A stretch of DNA of 64,000 bases from Strix aluco (lineage: Eukaryota; Chordata; Aves; Strigiformes; Strigidae): positions 73,197,429 through 73,261,428 of the forward strand of contig NC_133931.1 of assembly GCF_031877795.1 (NCBI RefSeq), written 5' to 3'. Below, one piece after another: positions 51,866-63,222 of the stretch. The notes under the pieces were generated by a model. The model was not told the origin of the DNA. It worked only from the letters and a program-made list of their open reading frames with translations, and searched no databases. Within the stretch, counting starts at the first letter, position 1. Each line of letters opens with the position of its first letter. A program made the position numbers and the translations under genes.

Positions 51866-52103
51866 GTTAACGAGGGTTTGAGTCTTTCTCCTCCCTTTCC
51901 ATCCTCTTTCAGGCTGGACTGCATCTCCAAATCATGTATCCTCTTCCAGCAGAAAATCCAGGTGGCATTTCAGCAGACTCGGTGAGTGCACTCTGTTATG
52001 TGGGGACACACCATGAACAGCTTTCCTCCATCAGCAGCTCCACTGGGGCAACTTTCTCACTCTCCTTCAGCTTGTCATTCCTGCATCTTCCCTTCCCTTG
52101 TGT

Positions 52104-52108
52104 ACATG
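52104..52108. repeat. Target-site duplication of LTR B, left copy
   Basis: acatg before the LTR, compared with ccatg after it (52694-52698): four of five bases agree. Confidence 0.75.
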
Positions 52109-52693
52109 TGTCCTGGTTTTGGCTGCAATAGAGTTAATTTTCTTCCTAGTAGCTGGTACAGTGCTGTGTTTTGAATTTAGTATGAGAATAATGTCGATAA
52201 CACACTGATGTTTTTAGTTGTTGTTAGGTAATGTTTATACTAAGTCAAGGATTTTTCAGCTTCTCATGCCCTGCTAGCAAGAAGGCTGGAGGGGCACAAG
52301 AAGCTGGGAGGGGACACAGCCAGGACAGCTGACCAGAACAGACCAAAGGGATATTCCATGCCATATGACATCATGCCCAGTATATAAACTGGGGGGAGTT
52401 GGCCAGGAGGGGCAGATCGCTGCTTGGGGACTGGATGAGCAACAGTCAGTGGGTGGTGAGCAATTGCATTGTGCATCACTTGTCTTTCCTGGGTTTTATT
52501 TCATTCTCTTTTTGTTATTGTCCTTTTCATTACTATTATTATATTTTAATTTTTAATTTCAATTACTAAACTGTTCTTATCTCAACCCATGAGTTTTACT
52601 TGTCTTCAATTCTCCTCCCCATCCCACCAGGGATGAGGAGTGAGCAAGTGGCTGCATGGTGCTTAGTTGCTGGCTGGGGTTAAACCATGACAC
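52109..52693 (+). mobile_element. Solo LTR B, avian ERV (ERVL-like), plus strand
   Basis: A 585-bp LTR starting TGTCCTGGTTTTGGCTG and ending AAACCATGACA, with a near-perfect 5-bp duplication. It shares its whole length with LTR A, for example agttaattttcttcctagtag, ccaggacagctgac, cagtgggtggtgagcaatt and cttatctcaaccca. It has a TATATAAA box about 270 bp in. No internal retroviral sequence lies on either side, so it is a solo LTR. It is diverged from LTR A throughout and is not a recent duplicate of it. Present-day promoter activity is unknown. Confidence 0.92.
52381..52388 (+). promoter_or_regulatory. TATA box of LTR B
   Basis: TATATAAA followed by ctgggggg. The aligned position in LTR A also has a TATA box followed by ctggggg, which supports its role as the retroviral core promoter. 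Confidence 0.7.
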
Positions 52694-52698
52694 CATGT
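52694..52698. repeat. Target-site duplication of LTR B, right copy
   Basis: ccatg, matching acatg at 52104-52108 in four of five positions. Confidence 0.75.
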
Positions 52699-55600
52699 TT
52701 TGCAGATCATGAACATGCTTGTGGTTGCCCTGTTTTGACCCAATCCACATGTGCAAAGAGGGAAGCTTTCTTCTTCTTCTCACTGCACATGGCATGGTAT
52801 TACCATGTTCCTTTTTTTTTCCAGCCCATTTATTTAGCAAAAAAATGCTACTGGCAAATTTGTTTACTTGCTTCTTCACTCCCTCTTTTCTTTCCTGCCA
52901 GGTCCCCTAAATGACTGTGGGATTTGCTAGGTAGTTTCCAAACAAATTTGATTGAACGGAAGTGGCTTTGAACACTACAAGTATAGTGATGAATTAAATG
53001 TGTCTGGAGCTGCCGCGTGGCACAGAACAGTTCTTGTCCATGCTACTCAACTCTTTTCTCCCCACACTGTGTGTTGGGAATGGTCCTGGGCCTGACTCCT
53101 ACATCATGTCCAGGAACTGCTGGGACAGTGCTGGTCAGCACGGGCCAAAGTGGGGCGAGGTATCACCATCACCATTTGGCTGTGTAGATGACAGTGTGCC
53201 CGTGGCCATGGCTTAACTCTGATGCAGCTATTGAGTATGACTACTATCTAGTTTTATGGCAAACCAGTTCATTAGCATTTAAATTGATTCTTAAATATTT
53301 TCCTAGAAATTCACAGCAATATAAGCCTTAAATCCAGGACTGGTAATGTTGTGATTTTTATGTCTAATTTTAGATTTAATTTTTAGTCCAATAGATTGCG
53401 ATTATATGGCCATGCAATTCCAGAGAGCTGCTTTAAAACGCACAGATTTGTGTTTTGCCTTTAATGAGTAAAAGAAAAAAAGAAAAAAGGAAGTAGGCAC
53501 TACTCCATATCCCTATGCAAAACTGACGGCAAATCCTGAAATTTTTGGATATAAACGCCTCATGCATTCTAGTTACATGGCTTACAAATTAAAAGCCTAG
53601 ACAGAAGATACATCTTTTAAACTGTGTACAGGATACAAAATATAAATCAAAAGGACCTGGACAATCCTGTGAGTTGAAGAACGTAGGTGTCAGTCAGTGA
53701 ATACCTACATTGTTCCGAACTTGGTGTAAAATACAAGTGAAAAGGGTTGAATGGCCCTGTCCAGCCTCTATCCACACCTGATGGGATTCAGCCATCACAG
53801 TGCTCTCTGTATGACAGCACCTGCCTGACCAGTGCCTCCAGCTGGAGAGGAGCAGTGGTGGTGGCTTGCAGGGTGTAAGTTACAGTCACAGTATGTTGAC
53901 ATTGATGGTGTGTGGACATAAGCAATGCCCCCTGCCTGTCTCAGCTGTATGCTTCAGGACATTAGTTTCTCTGCTAAATTTCACCACCCACCCTGGAAGC
54001 ATTAAAAAAAATGTTTCATATGGGTACAAAAAGGCAAAACTCATCATAAGCCAAACTTCTGTGGCTTTTCAGTGACCTTTGGGGATTGGGAGCATGTTTT
54101 CGCTCCATTTAGTTGATCCTGTTGGTTAATGTCACCCCATGTCAATCCTTGTGATTTTTGTGGTTTCGAGAGGTGGGGGGTTTCCAGCTGTGGTTTCCAT
54201 GGCTGAGTACTCTGTTGCCACTTACCTCAGTCACGACTGAAAGGGGAAATTCTTCAGAGACTGACAAGTTAACAAACGGACACTTTAGCAATATTGCATT
54301 GCTCATCTGCTTTAATCTGTATTTTAATTAGCTGAGGAAGATATAAAGGCTGCTTTTTCAGGTGTGAGTTACCACAAGACCCTGGGGGAAAAGAAAGAAA
54401 CTGTTTAAGTGAAGGAAGTGCTTGTGCTATTATAGCCACAGAAGGCTGACTTCACTCAGTCCTGCCCTGTTGACAAGTGCTGCTAACGCTGTATATGAAA
54501 CACCCCTTCACAGGCTTCTTTGGGAGCTCTGATGTGGGAACCGTTTTAGATGATGAAGTACCACAACACTGACAATTGCACATCTTCAGTATCACATTAA
54601 AAATGAAAAAAGTTGCTTGAAAACATCCTTGTTGAGTATTAGTCAGTGAAGATGTCTGACTTTAGTGTGAGAAAGGCTAGGTCAAGCTCTACATGTTTCT
54701 TATCCATTTAACAAGCATTGCTGTAGGGAATCTAATGGTAGAGAGAAATTACTGTCACTGAATTTTATTTTATTGAACTAAATCTTCAATACGAAGGGTG
54801 TGACCGCAATTTCTCTTTAACAATAAAAGTTTGATTATGAACTGAATGTCACCAGTTCAGCAGAGTGTGTATCACTAAGTGCTAAATTCATTTCCTTGCC
54901 AGGGACATATTTCTGTTCATTAAAACATTAGGCTACTACACAGTTTTTTGTACTGTATCAAAGGGGACACTGAGAAGTCAAGAGATTCGCATTTCCTCTC
55001 CCACACTTCTTTTACAAGACTCACTGTACTTGTAAAAATCACAGTTTAAAAACTCAGAAAGTTATGTGAAGAGATGAGGTTAAATTGAAAGCTTACAAGC
55101 AAATCCTCTTGATGCAATTTGAATTCAAGTTTACATCCAGGTGTTACAGATTGTTCAAATCAATCCATGGCTCCGAACCTTCAAAAACCAGCTGATCCCA
55201 ATGGGATTGTGAACTTTGCATCTTTGAGTACCTATATGGTTTGTTACAAAAGATAATGCATTTATTTCCATGAACCTAGCCCAAACCTCAGTACAGTCAA
55301 TGGGAACCTCATCACAGACTTCAGTGGACTTTGAACCAAAAGCTATAGCATTACCAAAAAAACCCCAAACAACAAAACAAACAAAAAAATTCAAAGGAAT
55401 GATGGGTTGCTCTCCCTCCGGAGAACACAAAGTGGCTTCAGTTTTATGTTCACACTTCCACCCTACCTCCCAAACTTGTCTCTTCTGTGCATCTTGTGGA
55501 ATGTCATATTTCTTAAACAATTTTTTATAGTTCTAACATAGGAATAAAGTAAAAACAGAGTCGTGCATAACTCTAACACCGTAATTCTAGGTGTTACGCT

Positions 55601-57149
55601 CAGGGCTTCATGCAGACTGGTGCAGGGACCGAGAGTTCCCTCCCTGGTTTTAATCAGGGTTGGATTAAGCCCTTCACTTTTGAATATACCTTTGTCAAAT
55701 GGTTCCCAAAATCAGGCAACTGAACTGTTTTGGTGCTAATGTTTCCCTCGTCCAGAGATGTCTGACACTGGCTGAAAGATGCTCCCCTCACTCACAGCCC
55801 CGGGAGAGGGTCAGGAAACAACTAAATGTGTCAGAACTTGCAGAGGTGACATGTCCTAGCCTAAGATGAAGCAGATCCCTTGCGGAATATAGCCAGAAGG
55901 ATTTGACCATAAAAGGACAGTTACTATCTACCTAAATGATCTTGCTAATATCTTTTTCTCTCAGTGACTACATCCTTTTATATTTTATATAGCTGGTGTA
56001 CCAAATGCATAAACCTTTTCTCCTGATAGCCCATTAGGTATGCTTTTGAGGTACAATCTCAGTAATGACTTCCTTCCAATGTAATTGTATTTTAATTACA
56101 CATTTAAGGCCAAATTCTTTCCTGGTCTATCCTAACTAAAACTCTTTGTAACCTTATTAATTTTAATTAAGTAGAAGTTGGTGCAAAATTTCTAGCTGCT
56201 GAATTTTGCATTAAAAATTTTAAATTCCTTTAAACATGGATTCAATTTCCATAAGCACTTCAATTAGTAGTGTGCTTCCTCATTTAGTCTTTCAGGGCAA
56301 TAACATGAAATATATGAAACATAAAGTCCTTTCCAACAGATGATATTAGGACATAGCCCACCTTTAAATGCTTTCCATTTGCCACAGCTACCTGAGAGAT
56401 GTTGGCTACAGGCCCTAACAAGACTTCTCTCTTACTAACACCAGTAGCAGTGGTACTCCATAAGGGACAGTAGAAATTGCTTTTGAGTTCTTTTACTCAA
56501 GTATTTCTCTATGCTCATTTCTGGAGGAGGGAGGGCCAGGCACAGGGTCTATGCGGGAAGCCTTCAGAGATGGCATCAGGAAAGGTACAGCAAGAGGGTG
56601 ACCTGCAGCTGGAGATAAACTGTCCCTGTATAAGAGGTGGGACAGAGTTTATGTCATCAGTCAGTGTGGTATGTGCATCCCTGCAGCCGCAGCCTCGCTA
56701 AAGAACTGCCCCATTGTCCAGGCAAAGAAAGACAGCCTGGAAACAGAGCAGGCAAGCCACCAGAAGGGACTTGGGTCACTGAGAGCTCAAAAAGCTAGTC
56801 TGAAGTCTCCGTGTGAGCATGGATTCAGCAGAGGGAAGAACTGAATTGATACATGGAGTTGGCCATGAAAGACAGTGAGAAAACATGGAAATAAAACTTT
56901 TTACTGTCTCACTGAGCAAGGAGGACAAGAAGTGACCTCAGAGAGACTGTTTTCAAAACAATACTTGGAACAATTGAACCATTGAGAAAGTTATTTGAAG
57001 ACTTGACCTGGACAGAATAAGACTGTAGGGGGATGTAGGAAATTTTGTTCAAAACTGAGAATAAAAATAAGGGGCAACAGAGCCTTATGTTTCAGACGTT
57101 AAGATCTCCGACACTATGCATATCTTTGGAGACATTATGGAGACCCTAA
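52699..57149. other. Non-coding stretch
   Basis: No gene or dispersed element was recognised. It contains A-rich tracts at about 53470-53492 and 55357-55390. 56090-56300 is very AT-rich. Open frames are short and without domains. Confidence 0.5.
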
Positions 57150-58960
57150 TTAAAAACAGAGTTGCCTGCAGGATTCCAGCTTGCAAGTGAAATTATTGAG
57201 AGAAACGAATCCAGCCCTGGAGAAATTAGCCAGCATCACAAAGAAGTCACTGCTGAGTGCTCAGACAACTATAACACATGTCGCTGGGACTCCAAAGCTC
57301 TCAGGTGAGGAGAGGGTACTGCCCAGCAATGTCTCTGGCAATACACCGAGCAGGGCATGCTGTGCAGAGTACCACACAGATGTCTGTTTGCAAAACCTTT
57401 ACATCCCAGAAGGAAGGCTCTGGCAATTGCTATAACTTACTGCCCACAATGAGCATTGCAGGACATGCCTGTTCTAACTCCCAGCATTTTTCTTAAATAG
57501 CCACCCAGCAGTTCCAGCAAAGATCTGACATCATCTACCCAACATACACTAAACACGTGGGAGACAGGCTTGCCTGAGCACAGCCACAGAGCATATCCTT
57601 CGGCCAAGCATGAGTGCCTGCAGCAAATGCTGTCAGACAGGGAAAACAGTGATCTGGCAGGGAGATGGCCCAGCCTGACCCCTGGAAAAAAAAATGGACA
57701 GGTCTGTTTGCTTTTAATAACAGGAATGTGTACAGCCACCACAGTTCATTGCCCAAGCTCCACAGAGACTGGCTGCCTCACAGCAGCCTTCAAGTTTTTG
57801 GGAGCCATAGGTTCAAAGGGAGTGAGGATCCAGTTTTTGATCTGGGGCAAAACAGTGGTGAAATGTGATTTGAGCCTGAATAGTGGAAGCAAAAGTCTGC
57901 CTAAGAGAAATTCCCGGGAGAGGAGTTAAAATAGCAGGAGACAGAGCTGGATCTGAGAAAGACAGAAGACAGTTACAGTCATGTTGGACATGATACACTG
58001 TAAAATAGTGTGTGTAAAATAGTGTGCAGCAACAGGTCAGAAGCCTGGTGTGAGTTTTAGGGGTACATCTGCAATTGCTAGCTGTGCACAGAGTCCCCTG
58101 ACACAAAGAGGAAACCGGGGGTCATACACATGTCTGTCTGACCCTTCTAAAGCCTCTCCAGTTTCAGCCCAAACACAGAGAGAATGGGATGCTTTTGGCC
58201 CTGGAGGGTCAGGGCAGTCTCTTACCAGCCTCTGCACCAGCCTCACAGGAATCCTTAATGTCAAAATCATGAGGATTGTCATTTCTAAGGTGGTATAGAC
58301 AGATACAGGACACAGGGAGACTGAAAACAATTTAGAGATTGAAAAGTCTTAGAAAACCCCAGAGATGCTTGTTATAAGCAATATCATTTACTGTTATAGC
58401 CCATGGCATTGGCCAGATGTTACAAACCTTGTCATATGAAAGAGCCGGAGCAGCTGATGCCACCCTCAAGCCCAAGAGGAGAAGGTTACAAGCTTCAGCT
58501 GGGAAGTTCTTGAACAGACGGGCAACTCTGTTATTCAAGACCTCCTATCTGAGATTGTACAGCACTGTAATACCAGATCACCACAGCCTCGAAAAATCAG
58601 TACTCTTCCTCATGAAGGGGTAGCCAGCTGCAGTCCAACCAGGAGAGAACAGCATCTACACCATGGATGCTACTGGCAGGGAAAAACCAAAACTGAAAGA
58701 TTTATCAACATGGAACAATAGAGTTGCTGATGAGGTGGGGGAGAACTGGAGGTCAAACCAGCACAGGATGTCACATGGGCTGTCCTGAACTAGCAGACTG
58801 TGAACAATTAAATAGGTATATTTTGTTAATATTTGTTTCATGTTAAAGTTTGTTGTTAACATTTGTTGTTTGGGTAACAAAGATTTTTTCCTCAAAGGTT
58901 AGGAAAGGTAACCATAGGATACTCTGGCACAAGGCAGCTGGACCTCTCTCTTTAGGATTG
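57150..58960 (+). other. Decayed, possibly once-coding or repeat-derived segment
   Basis: Several plus-strand open blocks lie close together (57181-57435, 57278-57496, 57570-57929, 58050-58298, 58417-58623). The block at 57570-57929 has 119 codons. Base composition is less AT-rich than on either side. A vague resemblance to the order of a retroviral pol integrase region was considered, but no catalytic or zinc-binding motif can be shown. It may be an old retroelement body, a dead retrocopy or chance. Confidence 0.2.
57999..58026 (+). repeat. Perfect two-copy tandem repeat (14-bp unit)
   Basis: tgtaaaatagtgtg occurs twice in direct succession with no mismatch, which suggests a recent slippage event. 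Confidence 0.9.
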
Positions 58961-60451
58961 CAGAGGTCCCGGTTACACACTGCTTAAAGCTGTCCTCTGC
59001 CAGGTGCCTGGGCTCTGTGTGATGGCTGAGCAGCATGGCTACAGCATCGTCCATAGCTGCAGTACCTCTGAAAAGAGCTTTTTTCAGTAACGAACTTGTT
59101 TCATTTTTACAAGCAACCAAATGCTTTTTGGCTGTTGCTCAGCATGTATTACCTGACATTCCAGGCATTTCTGGCAACTGGGAGGAGAGTCAGGCAGTGA
59201 GGAACTACTCTGTGTACTGAGAGTACTGAGCTGAACTTACTTTCTTGTTTTGCCAAGTTTTGGCAGGCAGGTAAATTTTTTAAAGGAGATACTTACCTCT
59301 AAATGCAACACGTAACTCGTTTTGATGCAGGCTATCCATCTAGTGTGCTATGCTTATGGGGACAAAGGATCACCAGTTAATGTGACTCTGAGAATTAAAA
59401 AGGAAATATGTGCTTTTTCTATCAGAGAAAGAGTGGCTTGAGTTAAAATATTTCAAGGTATTGTGCAGTTCTGTCGAAGTTCGAAGCTTTCTTCCTCACC
59501 TGCTTAAATGAAGAAAAGTTGAGCTTAATGGTACATTTCTGCATAATTGAAAATGCACTAAGACAGGAAGAGGGACAAAAACAGCGAACTGGAAGCATTT
59601 TCCCATATATGTGCAAGTCACTTGAGCTTGGCCAATAGAACCTGCAGTTTCAAGCCATTTAGACACTTCAGAAAATTTGTCTGGTTATGAAGCATGCTTA
59701 CTGGGCAGCTGCAATGCCGGCCAATACTCTGTCCTGCAGTCAGCCCTGGGGAAAGAGGGGACTCTCAGCAGGCTGCAGCCAACATCCTGGGCGGCTTCCA
59801 GCCCTTGCCTCTTTCCAACAGTAAATAAAAGCATAATGAAATAAGAACAGCTAATGCCAACTCCCAAAAGTTGATGTTCAAAGGAGGACCATGAGATCAG
59901 ACCAGCACAAGCAGCATCTCCCCTCTCCTCTGAGTACTTTGCAGCCATCTGTGGCCCAGACACATCCTGAGCCAAACTCGTTTTCTCTCTACTCGGTAGC
60001 TCTCAGTGCATTTCTTCTTCCATGAATTCATCCAGCCTTCTCTCAAGACTGCTCCAGTGATCAATTTTTTCTAAGCAGCCAGTCACACCAAGGAAGAATG
60101 GAATCAATATTCACTTTGGTCTTGGCCTCTCCAGCCCTTGGCCGTTCCTTTATGTGTCCCTGTGCTAACAACCTCATGTGAGGGACATAAGATCAGCAGC
60201 AACCGGGAGGGCCCTGTGCCATACAAATTTCAAAATAATATTTGTTCTTTGTCTCTTAAGGACACAGAGTGCAGCCAACACTCCCGTCCTGTTATTTCAC
60301 CTTTTTCTGTACATACAATGCATCTGGCAAATAAGCACTAAAGTAAATGTAAGGAAAAAATAAAAATAGAAGCTCACAAATGAAACCAAAAAGCCAAATC
60401 AACTTGAAAAGTGCATTGCTGAGGTTATGTTTCATGTACATATATACATGC
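58961..60451. other. Non-coding stretch
   Basis: No gene or dispersed element was recognised. The phrase catgaattcatccagccttctctcaa near 60022 faintly resembles an old CR1/L3 3' region on the minus strand, but is too short to call. Confidence 0.5.
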
Positions 60452-60456
60452 TAGTG
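60452..60456. repeat. Target-site duplication of LTR D, left copy
   Basis: tagtg before the LTR, compared with cagtg after it (61442-61446): four of five bases agree. Confidence 0.75.
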
Positions 60457-61441
60457 TGTCCTTGTTTGAGTGGCAGGGTTATTTTGGTAGCAGGGAGGGG
60501 GCTACAGTGGTGGCCCCCTGTGAGAGGCTTCTCGAAGCTCCCCTGGCTCAAAGTTGGACCTGCCTTTGCACCAAGGCTGGGCCAATTAGCTGCACCTGTG
60601 TGATAACATATTTAAGAAAGGGAACCTGGGAGGAGTTGTGGGAGTTGTGAGGAGAAGTTGCAAGGAGAACATCTGTGCGAACACTGAGGTCAGTGGAAGA
60701 AAGGAGAAGGGGGGGGAGGTGCTCCAGACCAAAGAACCCCTGTATCCCATGGTGAGACATCAGGGTTACCCCTCCTGCCACCCACGGAAGTTTCCGGTGG
60801 AACAAATACTGATTTGCAGCCTGTGGGGGCCCCATGCCGGGACAGGTGACTGCGCCCGAAGGAGACCAGGACCCCATGGGAAGAAGGCCCCGCTGTTGTA
60901 GTTGGGTGCTGGGAGGATTGCCACACACGGGGCTGACCCACATGCCTGTGAGAGTGACTCATGTCGGAGTTGTTTTGTGGAGGACTGTCTCCTGTGAGAG
61001 GGGGACTGCGCTGGAACAGGGGAGGAATGCCAGCAGTGCTCCCCCCACCCCGAAGTGGAAGAAGTGACAGGAGTGACTGCACTCCCCATTCCCTGCCCAC
61101 TGTGACGCTGGAGGGGAGGAGGTAGAGATATTGGCAGCAAAGCTGAGCCTGGGAAGAAGAGAAGGGTAGGGGGAAGGTGTTTTCAAGATGTGGTAATGCT
61201 TCTCACAGCCCTACTCTGTCTGTTAATTGTTGTTGTTAGTATCTGTGTTAAATTTATGTTCTTTTTTTTCTTCCTCTAACAACTCTGTCTTTTGCCTGTG
61301 CCTTAAAGGATGACATCAGCCCTCCTTGTCCTTATCTCAAATTCCTGGGTCTTTTGCTTCCCTCCTTCTCAGGGCTGGGGGAGAAGGGGGGACTGAGCGG
61401 CTGAGTGGTGTTCGGTTGCCCTCTGAGATCAAACCACGACA
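60457..61441 (+). mobile_element. Solo LTR D, avian ERV (ERVL-like), plus strand
   Basis: A 985-bp LTR starting TGTCCTTGTTTGAGTGG and ending AAACCACGACA, with a near-perfect 5-bp duplication. It has a GATAACATATTTAAGAAAGG core promoter about 150 bp in, then a purine-rich leader (gaggagaagttgcaaggag). Near the 3' end it has ccttatctcaaattcctgggtc, which parallels the ccttatctcaaccca region of A and B. Its terminal aaaccacgaca nearly equals the LTR B end. No retroviral genes flank it. The long minus-strand frames inside it (up to 136 codons) are antisense shadows of the LTR and not genes. Confidence 0.87.
60608..60617 (+). promoter_or_regulatory. TATA-like core promoter of LTR D
   Basis: ATATTTAAGA preceded by gtgataac. 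It matches the LTR C core (gataacgtatttaagaa) in sequence and in lying 150-190 bp from the LTR start. Confidence 0.55.
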
Positions 61442-61446
61442 CAGTG
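61442..61446. repeat. Target-site duplication of LTR D, right copy
   Basis: cagtg, matching tagtg at 60452-60456 in four of five positions. Confidence 0.75.
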
Positions 61447-62818
61447 TTTAGTAACATGCAGAAAATGCAGATGTGACTTAATCCTTCTAAGATTTTATGC
61501 TAGTTTCTCCCTCTGCAAAATAAAATTCTCAGTGGAGGAAGAATGGTATGAAAGAACTAGGAATCATGATGTCAAGATGGTCAGTATTATTGACGTTTTT
61601 CTTTTCATATTTTAATTTGACAGAATTAGCTAAACACATTTCCTAAAAGAATGAACCCAAATTGGATTCAGTTGAGTTGCTTAGTGAAAGAATGAATTAT
61701 TTCCTTAATTTCCCCCAGGAAAGAAAGGTCTGCATTACTCGTACATGCCATCAAACTCAAACGGTGTGAAGAAGTCTCGAGTTACTCAGCAATGAAATGT
61801 TGTGGAGTAAATGGGATGCAATCATTAAAAACCCTCATCTGAGCAGCGAAGGAGAAAATTCCTTTGTGATACATGTAGGTGACATTATCCTGGGAACACC
61901 CTTCCTGCAGGTGTGGGGCTTCCTTGCAGATATTCCCCAGGAGAAGTCTGCACATAGTTCGCTAACATGGTTGTAGATTTATGTCTTTTTTTTCTTAGAA
62001 ATATGGAACTTCGTAGATTCATTGATTTTTCAGTCTAGAATTAAACATTACAATCATGTTGCACATCAGTCCTTATAGGCTCGCCACAGACTTTTAAGTT
62101 CTTTCTTCAAGTATTCTTGTATTTTCTAGCTAAATTGAAGCATGTCTTCTGCAAGGAAAAAAAAAATAAAATCCAGCCTTGACTTAAAGACATCAGGTGT
62201 TAGAAAACTGTCAGACAGAATCTGATTCCTGGTCTGAGTTGTCTTGTGGTTTTCATCATGTGGTTCATCGGTCCCTGGGCATCTGTGGACTACCTCTAAT
62301 GTGATCATGAAATGTGATCGAGGAAATTAAGTTCTTGGTCTCTACATAGCAATTGACCTGTGTAAAATGTCCTTGAAAGCCTATATTTCCACTGAAAGAA
62401 GTTGAAGGATCTATAAATTTTAAAAATTACTTACCTAGTATCTAAAAGTGCCAGCACTAGACCCCTCAGAGAAAGATGCAACCAGCCCCATATTCTGTAA
62501 TTATAAAGTAATGTGTCAGAAGGGGATATTATTCCTATCCCAACCTTTTACGAAGCTTGTTTATGTCCTGAAGTATAAGTTTATTTCACTAATTTTTTTG
62601 AGATGACTTTTATTCCATGCTGTAGCTCAGAGCAACTTGTTGAAAAACAATATTAGGTTAGCGGTCAGTTTTCTAAACTACAGCACAGTATCTGATGTCC
62701 CTTTCTTCAGCATTATCCTTCAATAAACTATTAATTCCAGCCCATAGCCCTGTAGAATCTGAAAACGCTACATAAATAAATTGTATCGTAGATATTTGAG
62801 TGTGGTGGCTGTCATGAG
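61447..62818. other. Non-coding, AT-rich stretch
   Basis: No gene was recognised. The right end (about 62700-62818) contains AATAAA at 62775-62780, 38 bases before the A run. The phrase aacgctacataaataaattg resembles the tail of old L2/CR1-type elements, but this is weak. If the candidate exon at 63061-63220 is real, part of this stretch would be its 3' UTR on the minus strand. Confidence 0.45.
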
Positions 62819-62841
62819 AAAAAAAAAAAAAAAAAAAAAAA
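62819..62841 (+). repeat. Poly-A run (23 A)
   Basis: Twenty-three consecutive A, with an AATAAA hexamer 38 bases upstream. This arrangement would fit a retrocopied transcript end, but no source gene or flanking duplication was recognised, so it is listed only as a simple repeat. Confidence 0.85.
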
Positions 62842-63060
62842 GTCTGAATGGAAAAAATAGCAGTTACTGTATGTCAAAAGAAGACAAAAATTGCCCAACT
62901 CTCATATCGAGCCTTACCTGAAGAGGCAAAGATGGGATGTGTTGTGGTGGAAGTGGCACTCTCAGGGACTGCGGAGAAGAGGCTGACTTGTGAGACAGTC
63001 TCACATCTGCCTTGGTGGGACTAGGTGTCAGACACCTGTGTGGAGACCTGAGCAGCTTGT

Positions 63061-63220
63061 CTACTCACTCTTTGTCTGAAGTCTGGTCACTTTTGGTTTT
63101 GAGCCTTGTATTACCATGCTTGCACTGTTGGGCACTGGAGGCCTCATCCTCCTCACGTCCTTAGTCTTGATGACATTAATGGACACGTTGATGAAGGAGA
63201 CACACAGGCCCAGACCTAAC
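63061..63220 (-). CDS. Candidate terminal coding exon of an unidentified gene
   Basis: On the minus strand a splice-acceptor-like sequence (tttttttcctcaaag, AG at 63222-63221) is followed by an open stretch of 52 codons ending in TAG (63063-63061). The exon would begin with one base completing a split codon. The peptide starts with a hydrophobic run (LGLGLCVSFINVSINVI) and continues with a basic, proline-containing tail (KTKDVRRMRPPVP...) ending RLQTKSE. This layout fits a last membrane segment plus cytoplasmic tail. Many codons end in C or G (ttc atc aac gtg; aag gac gtg agg), unlike the AT-rich surroundings, which favours real coding. I do not recognise the family. Upstream exons would lie beyond the right edge. 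It could still be a chance frame. Confidence 0.35.
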
Positions 63221-63222
63221 CT

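Noticed and set aside
57570..57929. Possible retroviral integrase remnant
   Set aside because: Only a vague positional resemblance was seen. The zinc-binding and DDE catalytic residues cannot be identified, so the call would be guesswork.
60548..61140. Minus-strand frames of 131, 136 and 124 codons
   Set aside because: They are antisense to solo LTR D and have no domain.
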